Assembly: GCF_025399795.1 (NCBI RefSeq)
Contig: NZ_JAODTZ010000036.1
Span: 41,704-105,703 of the forward strand
DNA from: Streptomyces rhizosphaerihabitans
GTDB taxonomy: Bacteria > Actinomycetota > Actinomycetes > Streptomycetales > Streptomycetaceae
Reading direction: 5' to 3'
Length of the DNA: 64,000 nt
Shown here piece by piece: positions 25,680 through 34,335 of this stretch (within the stretch, counting starts at the first letter, position 1; every line of letters begins with the position of its first letter). The position numbers and the translations under genes were made by a program. The notes under the pieces are model-generated. The model did no database searches, was not told where the DNA came from, and saw only the letters and a program-made list of their open reading frames with translations.

Positions 25680-27056
25680 TCAGGACGTTCGAGAGGCCCT
25701 GCCGAACAGCCGGCCGGCCAGGTCGATGCCTGTGACCGTGCCGTTGGCGTCGCGGGAGAAGTAGCCGCGCTGCCCCTCGAGGCCGCCTTCGGTGATGACG
25801 TAGTCGTCCCCGTCGCCGGGAAGGAAGCCGATGCTCGCGGCCGGGTAGTCCGGAGGCATGTCTTCGTCCGATGCCTCGCGGATCTCCGTCTTGATTCCGA
25901 CCTCCAAGGTGAGGCGGGTGCCGTCGGTGGCGATGTCGAGGTTCAGGGCGTCGATCTCGTAGTGGCCGACGACTTGTTGGGCCTTTGCTTCGTCGTACGG
26001 GAGCGGCTCCGCCGTCTTTTCGGCGAAACCGAGGTAGTGCTCGAGCGCCCACCGCACGACGGACTGGTTGAACGGGTAGCCGTCCGGACCGACGTTGGCC
26101 AGGGATGCCACTGCGAAATTACGCTCGGGCACGATGAGCAACTCGGCGAACTGGCCGTTGCCCGATCCGCCGCTGCCGATCCCGTGGAGGCCGTCGAAGT
26201 CGTGCAGGAACCAGCAGATGCCGAAACCGTCGCCGAGCGAGCTGCCGCGCATTTCGACTGTCTGCTCCCGCATCCGGTGCAGGTCCGCGGCGGGCAGCAC
26301 GCCGTCGCCGTCGCCGAGTTGGAACCGTGCCCAGCGCAGCAGATCGCTCATCGAGGAGGCAAGGCCGCCGCCGGGGTTGTCGCCGCGGGCGCCCTCTTTG
26401 AACGCGTTCCAGGGCCGGGCGGCTCGCAGTACCCCGTCCTCGCCGCGGTTGTAGCCCACGGCGAACTTGCGGATCATCACCTCCGCCAGTCCGTACACCG
26501 TGTCCTCCAGGCCCACCGGCTCCAGGACGAGTGAGGTCATGGCCTGCTCGAAGGGAAGCCCGGTGACCTTCTCGACGATCCGGCCGGCCAGGTTGTAGCC
26601 GGCCTGGCTGTACGAGGCGCGGGCCCCGGGCGGTGCGATCAGTGGAAGTCCGGGCAGTTTCGCCACCAGCCCGGCCAGGGAACGGTCGCCCTCGCCGTCG
26701 TCGATCAGGTTCCAGTCCAGGCCCGCGGTGTGGTTCAGCAGGTTCAGGACGGTGATCTGTGCCGCGGCCTGCTCGTCGGCCAGCTTCAGTTCGGGCACGT
26801 AGCGCTGCACCGGCGCGTCCAGGTCCACCTTTCCCTGGGCGACCAGACACATCAGCGCGGTGGCGGTGAAGGTCTTGGACACCGATGCCAGAGGGAAGAG
26901 GGTCTTCTCGTCGACCGGCAGCGGGTTGGCGAGGCTGGTCACACCGTGCGAGGCGTAGATCTCCTGGCCGTCCAGCAGCACCCCGACGGCGACACCGGGA
27001 ACGCCGAGCTCCGTGGCCTGCGACGTCACGAACTCCGACAGCTTGTCCTGCGACAT
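25680..27056 (-). CDS. Serine hydrolase of the beta-lactamase (class C) fold
   Basis: Protein of 458 residues, no signal peptide. The catalytic SxxK is S58 to K61 (LASVSK). The second motif, normally YxN, reads Y149-S-Q151 (ASYSQAGYN), so the Asn is replaced by Gln. HGIGSGGSGNG serves as the third motif. A C-terminal beta domain (from about residue 370) resembles the lipocalin-like extension of esterase/peptidase members. Likely an esterase or D-peptidase rather than a drug-hydrolysing enzyme. The ATG at 27056 follows GGGGGAG. Divergent from a TetR gene with three operator-like repeats between, so probably repressed by it. Confidence 0.85.
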   Translation of the reverse strand: MSQDKLSEFVTSQATELGVPGVAVGVLLDGQEIYASHGVTSLANPLPVDEKTLFPLASVSKTFTATALMCLVAQGKVDLDAPVQRYVPELKLADEQAAAQITVLNLLNHTAGLDWNLIDDGEGDRSLAGLVAKLPGLPLIAPPGARASYSQAGYNLAGRIVEKVTGLPFEQAMTSLVLEPVGLEDTVYGLAEVMIRKFAVGYNRGEDGVLRAARPWNAFKEGARGDNPGGGLASSMSDLLRWARFQLGDGDGVLPAADLHRMREQTVEMRGSSLGDGFGICWFLHDFDGLHGIGSGGSGNGQFAELLIVPERNFAVASLANVGPDGYPFNQSVVRWALEHYLGFAEKTAEPLPYDEAKAQQVVGHYEIDALNLDIATDGTRLTLEVGIKTEIREASDEDMPPDYPAASIGFLPGDGDDYVITEGGLEGQRGYFSRDANGTVTGIDLAGRLFGRASRTS

Positions 27057-27074
27057 GGCTCCCCCGTCCGATGA

Positions 27075-27145
27075 TTGAACTAAGTACGAGTAGGAGCGTA
27101 GGACTCGCTTGAACAAAGTGCAAGACCCGTCATGAACTAAGTTCA
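27075..27145. promoter_or_regulatory. Three TetR operator-like repeats between divergent genes
   Basis: tgaactaagttca (27133-27145) is a 6-1-6 palindrome. Related sites ttgaactaagtacga (27075) and ttgaacaaagtgcaa (27109) share the same arm and spacing. The three cover the whole 104-bp region between the serine hydrolase and TetR starts. Confidence 0.62.
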
Positions 27146-27160
27146 AGTACTCTGGTGGCC

Positions 27161-27856
27161 ATGCCGCGAGACACGCTGACCGCAGACCGGATCCTTCGTG
27201 CGGCCATCGAGCTGCTCGACGACGAGGGGTTGGACGGCCTCAATATGCGGAGCCTGGCCCAACGCCTCGGCTCGGCCGCCACGGCCGTCTACTGGCACAT
27301 CAAGAACAAGGACGACCTGGTCCGGCTCGCCAGCGACGCGGTCTGGAGCGAGGTCGAGGCGCCCGATCTCGACGCCACTGACTGGCGCACGGCGGCCGCC
27401 GCCCATGCCGTCGGCATGCACGCGATGCTCACCCGACACCCCTGGCTCGTCCAGGCGTTCGGCAGCCACCTCCTGCACGGACCCGCCCAGGCCCGGCACA
27501 ACGACCTCAGCCTGGCCATCTACGAAAAGGCGGGTTTCGCCGACGCGGACGCGGACCGGGCGGCAGGTGCCGCGCTCGCCTTCGTGCTCGGCAGCACGCT
27601 CGGTCCCGCCGCGCAGGTCTCCCTGAACCGTCGGCTGAACAGGAGCGGCGCGGACGCCGAGCAGCTGATGGCGGATGCCATGAAACGCGCCACCGAGACC
27701 GCCCTGCAATTCCCGCACCTGCGGAAACGCCTCGACACCACGGCCGCCGCGGAGTACGCGGGAGCGCCCGACAAGTCCTTCGAGTTCGGCCTCCAGTCCC
27801 TCCTCGACGGCTTCGAGGCCCGCCTGGCCGCCGACCGCGCGGGGGCAGGCCGGTGA
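27161..27856 (+). CDS. TetR family transcriptional regulator (TetR_C type)
   Basis: Protein of 231 residues. The N-terminal helix-turn-helix reads RILRAAIELLDDEGLDGLNM, then LAQRLGSAATAVYWHIKNKD, the form seen in the TetR subfamily with the TetR_C ligand domain. The remainder is an all-helical ligand pocket; ligand unknown. The ATG at 27161 lies 7 nt after TACTCT (27148-27153), suggesting a leaderless transcript; GTG 27155 is an alternative. Its operators extend into the promoter of the divergent serine hydrolase gene. Confidence 0.88.
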   Translation: MPRDTLTADRILRAAIELLDDEGLDGLNMRSLAQRLGSAATAVYWHIKNKDDLVRLASDAVWSEVEAPDLDATDWRTAAAAHAVGMHAMLTRHPWLVQAFGSHLLHGPAQARHNDLSLAIYEKAGFADADADRAAGAALAFVLGSTLGPAAQVSLNRRLNRSGADAEQLMADAMKRATETALQFPHLRKRLDTTAAAEYAGAPDKSFEFGLQSLLDGFEARLAADRAGAGR

Positions 27857-28045
27857 CACGCACGCCTACAGGACGGTGGGGGCCGATATCAGGGCACCCG
27901 GTTCCCGGCCTCGACGGTCAGCCACGTGCTCTTCTTCGGACGGCGGTCCTCGGGGGAGCCCCAGCTCGGCGGTGATCCCACGTGGGCGGAGAGCTGCCTC
28001 GTTCTCGGAGAACCATCTCGTGAGCGCGGCCGGGAGGTTCGGCGG

Positions 28046-28651
28046 TCATCGGCCGCTCCCGTCCGCGGGGTGGGACATCTGGAAGGCGAGGCGTTCATCG
28101 GCCTGATCACCGATGCGCGTGAGCACGCTGTCCAGGTCGAGGAACTCCTCCCAGACCGACCTTCCGCTCGCCACCACCAGTCCGGCGACGACAAGGTCTT
28201 CGAGTTCGGGGACCCGCTTGTTCTTCCAGATCTTGTCGGCCAGGCTGACCAGGAGGTCTTCCATTCCGGCCTCCTGGGCGGTCCAAGCAGCGTGCGTTGC
28301 GGCGAAGCGTGCCATGACGGAATCGACGCCTTGCGCCATGAGCAGCGCACGGCCGGCTTCCTCGTGTTGTGCGCCGGGAGCAGACAACTCGGCAGGGTGC
28401 AGGCTCTTTCCGATGTCGTGGGTGGCGGCCCCGAAGAGAACAGCCTCCGCGTTGATCCCCAGATCCAGGTTGCGGCCGGCGATCCATTCGAGAAGTTGCC
28501 CTGCAACGTCGTGGACTGCCCGCAGATGGGCGACCAGGCGCGGCGGTGCGTCAACGTCGTGAAGCAGTTCGGCAGCTTCGATCGGCAGTGGACGGAGCGG
28601 GGGCTGATCGGTGTCATGGAGGGCGATCGACAGTACTCGCGAGGTCGTCAC
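28046..28651 (-). CDS. HD-domain phosphohydrolase
   Basis: About 201 residues from the GTG at 28651. HLRAVHDVAGQLLEWI and ATHDIGKSLHP provide the His and His-Asp metal ligands of the HD superfamily, and VSLADKIWKNKRVPEL adds the conserved downstream Asp. Likely acts on a nucleotide or phosphate ester in the cytoplasm. The open frame continues upstream to 28921, but that part is low-complexity (SQQPAAS repeats from a 7-bp tandem array) and overlaps the divergent hydrolase gene, so it is not taken as coding. If the longer form is used, repeat changes would shift its frame. Confidence 0.75.
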   Translation of the reverse strand: MTTSRVLSIALHDTDQPPLRPLPIEAAELLHDVDAPPRLVAHLRAVHDVAGQLLEWIAGRNLDLGINAEAVLFGAATHDIGKSLHPAELSAPGAQHEEAGRALLMAQGVDSVMARFAATHAAWTAQEAGMEDLLVSLADKIWKNKRVPELEDLVVAGLVVASGRSVWEEFLDLDSVLTRIGDQADERLAFQMSHPADGSGR

Positions 28652-28666
28652 CGCGGCAGGGTAGCC

Positions 28667-28715
28667 CTGGCTGCTGGCTGCTGGCTGCTGGCTGCTGGCT
28701 GCTGGCTGCTGGCTG
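28667..28715. repeat. Seven perfect tandem copies of the 7-mer ctggctg
   Basis: 49 bp of exact heptamer repeat in the 5' region between an HD phosphohydrolase gene (minus) and an alpha/beta hydrolase gene (plus). The unit is not a multiple of three, so gain or loss of a copy would shift any reading frame through it and alter promoter spacing for either gene. Confidence 0.9.
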
Positions 28716-28721
28716 GTCGCG

Positions 28722-29528
28722 GTGGGTGTCTGGTTGGGTGGTTGGGTGGGTGCGACAGCAGCGTGGACCGACCGTCGGGTTGTGGATGGCGGTGTGGTTG
28801 TGCGGGGGTTTCGTTTGTCCCGGGGTGCTGGTGTGGTTCCGGGGGTGCTCTGGCTGGGGCCTTCTCCCATCGCGTCGCCTCCTCCACTGGTCCTGTTGGG
28901 GCACGGGGGCAGTGGGCACAAGAGCAGCGAGCGGATCTGTGCTCTGGCTCGCTGGTTCGCGTCGCGTGCCGGTGTTGCCGTGCTCGCGATCGATGGGCCT
29001 TACCACGGCGAACGAGTCCCCGCTCCGTTGCCTGCCGCGGAGTACCAGGCCCGTATGGCCGAGGAGGGGATCGATGTCGTCCTCGACCGGATGACGGACG
29101 ACTGGCGGGCGGCTGTGGACGCCCTCGGTGCCTCGGGCGTCGCGGACACCGGCAGCCTCGCCTACCTGGGGATGTCCATGGGAACGCGGTTCGGCATCCC
29201 GTTGGCGGCCGCCTTGGGCGGCCGGCTCCGTTGCGTGGTCCTCGGCAAGTTCGGCCTTCGGCAAGGACCAGGTCTGCACAAGGGCCTGGAGTCGCCGGAG
29301 CGCATCGCGGCGGACGCCCGGCGGATCACAGCCCCCGCCCTGTTTCACGTCCAGTGGCACGACGACATCTTTCCCAGGGAGGGCCAGCTGGCCCTCTTCG
29401 ATGAACTGGGGTCACAGGACAAGCAGTTGGTCGGCTACGCCGGTCCCCACGGCGAGACAAGGCCTGATGCCGCAGCCCTCTGGTGCGAATTTGTTTCCCG
29501 CCACGTGGCGGCTCAGCTCGGGCGGTGA
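28722..29528 (+). CDS. Alpha/beta hydrolase (dienelactone hydrolase-like)
   Basis: Up to 268 residues. The oxyanion region is VLLGHGGSGHKSSER, the nucleophile elbow is YLGMSMGTRFG (Ser in GxSxG), the acid lies in HVQWHDDIFP and the His in YAGPHGE. The layout matches small cytosolic dienelactone hydrolase/esterase types. The first 20 residues (GVWLGGWVGATAAW) are poor in conserved features; GTG at 28779 gives a more natural start, VVDGGVVVRGF. The heptamer array ends 6 bp before the longer start. Confidence 0.78.
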   Translation: MGVWLGGWVGATAAWTDRRVVDGGVVVRGFRLSRGAGVVPGVLWLGPSPIASPPPLVLLGHGGSGHKSSERICALARWFASRAGVAVLAIDGPYHGERVPAPLPAAEYQARMAEEGIDVVLDRMTDDWRAAVDALGASGVADTGSLAYLGMSMGTRFGIPLAAALGGRLRCVVLGKFGLRQGPGLHKGLESPERIAADARRITAPALFHVQWHDDIFPREGQLALFDELGSQDKQLVGYAGPHGETRPDAAALWCEFVSRHVAAQLGR

Positions 29529-29660
29529 GTCTGCGGTGGCAGTTCAGGATGCGGGCGACGCCGTTCGGTGCGGTGGCTCACGTCGTGCCGGACTTGCTGC
29601 GCCAGGTCCAGAGGGGCAGGGCAGAGCAGGGCAGGGGTAGCGGTCAGGGGTGTGCGGGTG

Positions 29661-30272
29661 TCAGGAGGCTTCCCAGGTGAAGCCGTCCGGGTCGGTGAAT
29701 GCCGTGGTGGAGCTGGTGACGGCGACCCGGTGTGATCCGCTGCCGTCGTTGGGGACGCCGAGGTCCTTGGCCAGGCCGGGGCGCTTGTAGAGCGCGAGTT
29801 TGACCTGGTTCGGTTCGGCAGTGGCGAATTCCGCGTACTTGCCGCCGAAGCTCTTCGCGACGGTCAGGCCCTGCTCGACGTAGAACCGCTTGCTCGCTTT
29901 CACGTCCTCGACGCCGAGCAGGAGCACTGTCTCGTCGATGGTTCCGGTGGCCGGGCCGGTGTCCTTCTTCGCCGAGGTTGCGATCTTCCAGATCGTTCCG
30001 TCCGGGGCCTGTACGACGCCGCCGTAGCCCCACAGGGATTTCGACGCGGGCTTCAGTGATGTGGCGCCGGCCGTGAGAGCGGTGTCGATGAGGCTGCTGA
30101 CGTCGGCCGGCTGGGACACGGTGAGAGCCAAGGTGAATCCGCGGAAGCCGGTCGTGGGTGCCTCGGAGGCGCGCAGGCGCAGCTGGGGGCCGAGTTTGAA
30201 GGCGGCGTCGTAGAAGTTCTGGGCGGTGGCGGAGTCGTCCACCTCGAGGGTGACGGATGCGATGGAAGTCAT
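29661..30272 (-). CDS. VOC (glyoxalase-like) family protein
   Basis: Protein of 203 residues with two VOC modules: MTSIASVTLEVDDSATAQNF in the first and VLLLGVEDVKASKRFYVEQG in the second, each a beta-alpha-beta-beta-beta unit. DPDGFTWEAS closes the last strand. The metal-ligand His/Glu set is not obvious, so binding of a ligand rather than catalysis is possible. ATG at 30272 has no clear ribosome site and could be leaderless. The upstream residues MIC are an alternative start. Converges with the alpha/beta hydrolase gene. Confidence 0.75.
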   Translation of the reverse strand: MTSIASVTLEVDDSATAQNFYDAAFKLGPQLRLRASEAPTTGFRGFTLALTVSQPADVSSLIDTALTAGATSLKPASKSLWGYGGVVQAPDGTIWKIATSAKKDTGPATGTIDETVLLLGVEDVKASKRFYVEQGLTVAKSFGGKYAEFATAEPNQVKLALYKRPGLAKDLGVPNDGSGSHRVAVTSSTTAFTDPDGFTWEAS

Positions 30273-30456
30273 GCAGATCACGCTAGCCGCGGCTCGGTGA
30301 CGGTGGCTTCTTCAATCCTGCTCGATCCGGTCACCGGGTGGTTCACCTGCCCTGCCGTCCTGGGCGGACTGCCCATTGTGCCGGGTTCGTGGAGTGGCGA
30401 GGAAGGGCCGGCCGGCTGCGGGAGCGGTTGCCCCCTCCTGCCCGTCCTGCCCTTCT

Positions 30457-30924
30457 TCAACATCCGGTGACTGCCTGGCTCGCGATGAGCTGTCGGTAGG
30501 GGGCGCAGCGTGCGAGGAGCGTGGGGTGGTTGCCGGTGTCGGTGATGGTTCCTTGGCTGAGCATGATCACGTGGTGGGCGTGCTGGACGGTGGAGAGGCG
30601 GTGCGCGACGACGATGACGGCGCGTGTTGTGGCGAGGTCTTCGATGATGGTGCGGAAGCGCTGTTCGTTGAGGCCGTCGAGTTGGCTGGTGGGTTCGTCG
30701 AGGAGGACGATCTCGGCGTCGGAGAGCAGGGCGCGTGCGAGTGCCATGCGTTGTCTCTGGCCGCCGGAGAGGTCTGTTTCGCGGCCCAGGCGGATGTCGA
30801 GGCCCTGGGGGAGGCGGGTGATGTCTTCGGTGAGTCCGACGGCGTCCAGGGCGGTGGCGAGTTCGGTGTCGGTGGCGGGGGTGGTGCGGCCGAGCTGGAG
30901 GTTCTCGCGGGCGGTGGCTTCACG
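30457..30924 (-). pseudogene. ABC exporter ATP-binding domain, 5'-truncated
   Basis: The frame carries the signature LSGGQRQRMALARALL, Walker B IVLLDEPTSQLD and H-loop VVAHRLST, and ends normally at residue VTGC. The domain begins abruptly at EATARENLQLG, so the transmembrane part, Walker A and Q-loop are absent. Sequence further upstream is open but unrelated. A deletion joined the 3' end of an exporter gene to foreign DNA near 30924. Without Walker A no ATPase can be made. Confidence 0.75.
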
Positions 30925-31241
30925 GGAGCCATCGCACCGCAGGCCCGCCCCCAACGGCCTTGGTACGGCATGCCTGTGTCGTGCTCCTACGTGAACACGC
31001 GTCGCCGGTAGCGTAGTTGCCGAGCAGGTGCCTCGCCGCCGCGTGCGACCTCGCGGCCCGGCTGCCGGCGTCGGGGCGTCGACCACGTTCGAGGAGAGCT
31101 CATGTCCGGTAGTGCGAGCGGCAGTTGGTGATCCGGATGCCCGCCGGTCTTCACGGTCGTTTGACAGCACCGGGTGCGGCCGGCGCGGCACGCCTGGTTC
31201 ACGCTGAACTGTCAGTATCCGAGGCTGGGTTCGTGGTGTGA

Positions 31242-31427
31242 GTGACTACTGCGAACCTGTTCCTGGCGGTGGACCTGCCGCCAGACCTATCCGAGCCGAC
31301 TCTTCAGGAACCGATTGGGTTCCATGCGCAAGGGGGTCTTCCTTGGGTGACCGTGCCTGATGTGAGGTGGCAGTACGGCCCCGCCGCAGGCCCGAAAGGT
31401 CCGCGTACGTTCGACGAAGAGACCTGA
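31242..31427 (+). CDS. Possible small protein, unrecognised
   Basis: A 61-codon frame starting GTG (TTANLFLAVDLPPDLSEP) lies 20 bp before the DinB gene. Third-position bias is weak and no ribosome site is clear. It may be a real short upstream gene or a gene remnant. No function suggested. Confidence 0.2.
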   Translation: MTTANLFLAVDLPPDLSEPTLQEPIGFHAQGGLPWVTVPDVRWQYGPAAGPKGPRTFDEET

Positions 31428-31449
31428 TGACGAGTAGGGAGACCCCATC

Positions 31450-31986
31450 GTGGGCGACATTGTGGTCCAGAAGGTTGTTCGGCCCGCGCGCGTGAAGTCG
31501 GGCCCATGGCTGGAGGTGATCGCGTCGAACCTGGAGTACCACCGAGCGACCTTCATGTGGAAGTGCGAGGGGCTCTCGGACGCGGAGCTGCGGCAACGGC
31601 CCTTGCGGTCTTCGGAGTTGACCCTGCTCGGGCTCATGCGTCATCTGCAGGGGGTCGAGCGTGCCTGGTTCCAGCGGACGCTGGCGGGCGCAACGCCTCG
31701 GTTCTTCTCCTACCGCACCTCCGTCACCGCTGCCGGTGACGAGTGGTACGACGAGTCGGACCCCACGTCGGCCATGGAGGTCTACGAGGACTACTTGAAG
31801 GCGTGCGAGGAGTCGCGGCAGGTCTTCGCGCAGGTGACCGGCGACCCCGCGCGGATCGTGCCGAACCCGGAGTTCGGGCACACCGATGTGCGGTTCGTGC
31901 TCGAGCACGTGATCGAGGAGTACGCCCGCCACGTCGGACACGCGGACCTCCTGCGCGAAGCCATCGACGGCGCCACCGGTGAGTGA
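31450..31986 (+). CDS. DinB family protein (DUF664 type)
   Basis: Protein of 178 residues. LTLLGLMRHLQGVERAWFQR and the C-terminal LEHVIEEYARHVGHADLLRE provide the three His residues that bind a divalent metal in the DinB/YfiT fold. DUF664 members are thought to be mycothiol-dependent transferases or detoxifying enzymes in actinobacteria; that is family knowledge, not shown here. GTG start at 31450. Cytoplasmic four-helix bundle. No partner gene nearby. Confidence 0.85.
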   Translation: MGDIVVQKVVRPARVKSGPWLEVIASNLEYHRATFMWKCEGLSDAELRQRPLRSSELTLLGLMRHLQGVERAWFQRTLAGATPRFFSYRTSVTAAGDEWYDESDPTSAMEVYEDYLKACEESRQVFAQVTGDPARIVPNPEFGHTDVRFVLEHVIEEYARHVGHADLLREAIDGATGE

Positions 31987-32382
31987 CCCGTCCTCTGGCC
32001 ACCGCGTGGCTGGTGCCGTCATGCCGTGACGGCGGACGAGCGTCTGGCGCAGTGGTCATCGCGCAGCCACAAGCTGGAGTTGGGCGGCGGTCGGACCAGG
32101 ACGTGCTGGAAGGCTCCCGGCCCGGCACGGAACAGGTGGTCCGGCCGTTGACGGTGACCTGTATCTGATGGCCGGTGGCCGGGCTGCCCTGGCTCCGTGG
32201 GCTCGGACAGCCTGCTCCCATGCCACGGCCAAGCATCTCAGGAGGCGCTGCGGACATCACGGTCTGCCCGGTGGGTCTCGCCGACCTGGTGACCGATGTA
32301 CGCGAGCCCGGTGTGCCTGTGCGCCCCGTCGTCTTTAACGGATGAGCCTTCCAGGGATCGGTGCGGGGAGCAGACTATCGGC
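31987..32382. other. Intergenic stretch, nothing recognised
   Basis: Gap between the DinB and HAD genes. Short frames on both strands lack motifs. No strong dyad seen. Confidence 0.5.
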
Positions 32383-33018
32383 GTGACTGAGAGCTGCCCG
32401 GCTGATTCGTTCCTGCCTTGTGCCGCCGTGCTCTGCGATGTCGACGGCGTACTGCGGCACTGGCCCGCTGACGACGACATTGAGCAGGCCCACGGGCTGC
32501 CCGCCGGCTCCCTCGCCGCCGCGGCCTTCGCGCCCGCTCGTGTCAACCCCGCCATCACAGGCGAGATCACCGACGAACAGTGGCGGTCCAACGTGGCGGC
32601 GGACCTCGCCGACACCTGCGGCTCCCGCGAGCGGGCTCGCGCCGCCGTGACCGCCTGGTCCGGTCGCGCCCCGTTCGTGGACCTGGAACTGGTGGCCCTG
32701 CTCACCCGGGTCCGCGAGGTCGCCCGCGTCGCCCTGGTCTCCAACGGAACGACCCGTCTGGAGCAGGACCTCGCCCGTCAGGGACTGGACGGCGTTGCCC
32801 ACACGGTGGTGAACACCGCCCGCATCGGCGTGGTGAAGCCCGATCCCAGGATCTACCGCATCGCTGCCGAACGCGTCGGGGTCACCGCTGAGCGCTGTCT
32901 GTTCGTCGACGACATCGCGGTGAACGTCAGGGCGGCCCGCGAGGCAGGCATGACAGGTCTCCACTACCGTCGGATCGACGATCTGCGCACAGCGCTCGTG
33001 CCCCTGCTCGGACGCTAG
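32383..33018 (+). CDS. HAD superfamily hydrolase
   Basis: Protein of 211 residues. Motif I is CDVDGVLRHW with nucleophile D19 and D21; motif II is LVSNGTT; motif III Lys is in GVVKPDPRIY; motif IV is FVDDIAVNV. A helical cap lies between motifs I and II (residues 25-90), so it is a C1-cap HAD phosphatase acting on a small phosphorylated metabolite. GTG at 32383 is chosen because it precedes the first strand; the open frame reaches 32296. A GGGGAG lies about 12 nt upstream. Confidence 0.85.
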   Translation: MTESCPADSFLPCAAVLCDVDGVLRHWPADDDIEQAHGLPAGSLAAAAFAPARVNPAITGEITDEQWRSNVAADLADTCGSRERARAAVTAWSGRAPFVDLELVALLTRVREVARVALVSNGTTRLEQDLARQGLDGVAHTVVNTARIGVVKPDPRIYRIAAERVGVTAERCLFVDDIAVNVRAAREAGMTGLHYRRIDDLRTALVPLLGR

Positions 33019-33329
33019 CCGCCGACGGCACCTTGTGCGGCGGGGTCCGACAGCGGTGCGACACGAACTCCCGTACGCACCTCGGTGGTTCCACCTGGGA
33101 GAATCGCCCAGCGATACGACCCGTCGGAACCTCGAACAGAGCCTGCCAGCGGGCGGAATCTGTGCTGTGACCTGCGGCCACCACCTGATCTTCCGCCTTC
33201 ACACACCGATGATCACCGGTGACCGCAGGCCTTTCCGGACCGGCCCCGACCGTCCGGTGCCGGTGAACTTCGTGAGCGTGTCAGCGAAGGCTGGGTGAGC
33301 GCGCACCGCGCGGCGTCACGCCGGGATCA
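33019..33329. other. Convergent gap, nothing recognised
   Basis: 311 bp between the HAD gene and a convergent hydrolase gene. No gene-like frame or strong hairpin seen. Confidence 0.45.
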
Positions 33330-34175
33330 TCAGTGGCCGGAGTGGTCCGCGAGCCAGTCCAGGGCGGCCCCGCCCGTGTTGAGGACGGAGATGTGTCCGT
33401 CGTCCGGGCTCAGTCGCAGTTCTGCCGCGGGGCAGCGGCTCGCGAGCCACTGGCTGTGCGAGCTGGGCACGATCCGGTCCTGGCCGCCGTGCAGGAGGAG
33501 GACCGGCGCGACGACCTGCCCGGGGTCGAATCCCCAGGGCGTGACATAGGCCAGGTCGTCGTCGATCAGCCCGCCCGGACCGGCCGCCACGGCTGGACCG
33601 ACTACATCACCGAACCAGGACCACTCACCAGAGAGTGCGGCGTGATCGGCCGGGGTGAACATGTCCGGGTCGTACTGGGCACCCGCCTCGTAGCTCTCCT
33701 TCGCCGCTCGCCCCGCGGCGGCCGCGCGCAGGGACCCCACCCCGGAGTCCGTCATACCTGCGAACCAGTCGAGCCCTTCGGCGCCGAACGGGGCCAGCCC
33801 TGCCACGCTGACCACGGCGAGGACACGTTCTGGCAGCAGCGCGCCGCATGCCAAGGCGTGCGGACCGCCACCGGAATGGCCCATGACTACGAACTGATCG
33901 ATGCTCAGCGCGTCGGCGATGGCCGAGACGTCGGCAGCCACCGATGCCACGTTCCGGTCCGGGCGAGGGGTTGATCCCCCGTATCCGGGACGGTCGTACG
34001 ACACCCAGCGGATGCCGAGCCGGGCAGCGGCCGGGAAGAGGGGCTCGGGTGGTGCGCCGATGTTCGGCGTGCCGTGGTGCCAGAAGACGGCGAAGCCGTC
34101 GTCCGAGTCATCCGCGCCGGTGTCGTAGACATGCAGCCTGCGACCGTCGCTCAGCTCCAGGTCGGTCTCCGTCAC
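33330..34175 (-). CDS. Alpha/beta hydrolase
   Basis: Protein of 281 residues. Oxyanion loop HHGTPNIGAPPEP, DRPGYGGSTPRPDRNV after strand 4, nucleophile S101 in VVMGHSGGGPHA, acid Asp in LHGGQDRIVP and His in PDDGHISVL complete the triad. The HGTP oxyanion type is common to esterase/lactonase-like enzymes; substrate unknown. GTG start at 34175 has AGAGGTGG 6 nt upstream. Cytoplasmic. The next minus-strand gene (MBL) is 160 bp upstream, so it may share a transcript. Confidence 0.85.
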   Translation of the reverse strand: MTETDLELSDGRRLHVYDTGADDSDDGFAVFWHHGTPNIGAPPEPLFPAAARLGIRWVSYDRPGYGGSTPRPDRNVASVAADVSAIADALSIDQFVVMGHSGGGPHALACGALLPERVLAVVSVAGLAPFGAEGLDWFAGMTDSGVGSLRAAAAGRAAKESYEAGAQYDPDMFTPADHAALSGEWSWFGDVVGPAVAAGPGGLIDDDLAYVTPWGFDPGQVVAPVLLLHGGQDRIVPSSHSQWLASRCPAAELRLSPDDGHISVLNTGGAALDWLADHSGH

Positions 34176-34335
34176 ATCGCCACCTCTGACGCCTCAGCAT
34201 CCCCGGTCACTCTACAACTGGCGTACAGGTACTCCAGGCGTAGATCGTGAGGATGCTGGTCGGTGCGGGTGTCCGGTCTCAGGAAGTGGTCTCACCGGTC
34301 TCGGCCGGCAGGGCGGCCGGATGGCCTTGGGCGCT

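Noticed and set aside
28669..28712. Heptamer array considered as a CRISPR or origin iteron
   Set aside because: Units are contiguous with no spacers, and there are no cas or rep genes nearby.
31001..31241. Possible gene upstream of the ABC remnant
   Set aside because: Open frame only, with poor codon bias and no likeness; treated as sequence beyond a deletion junction.
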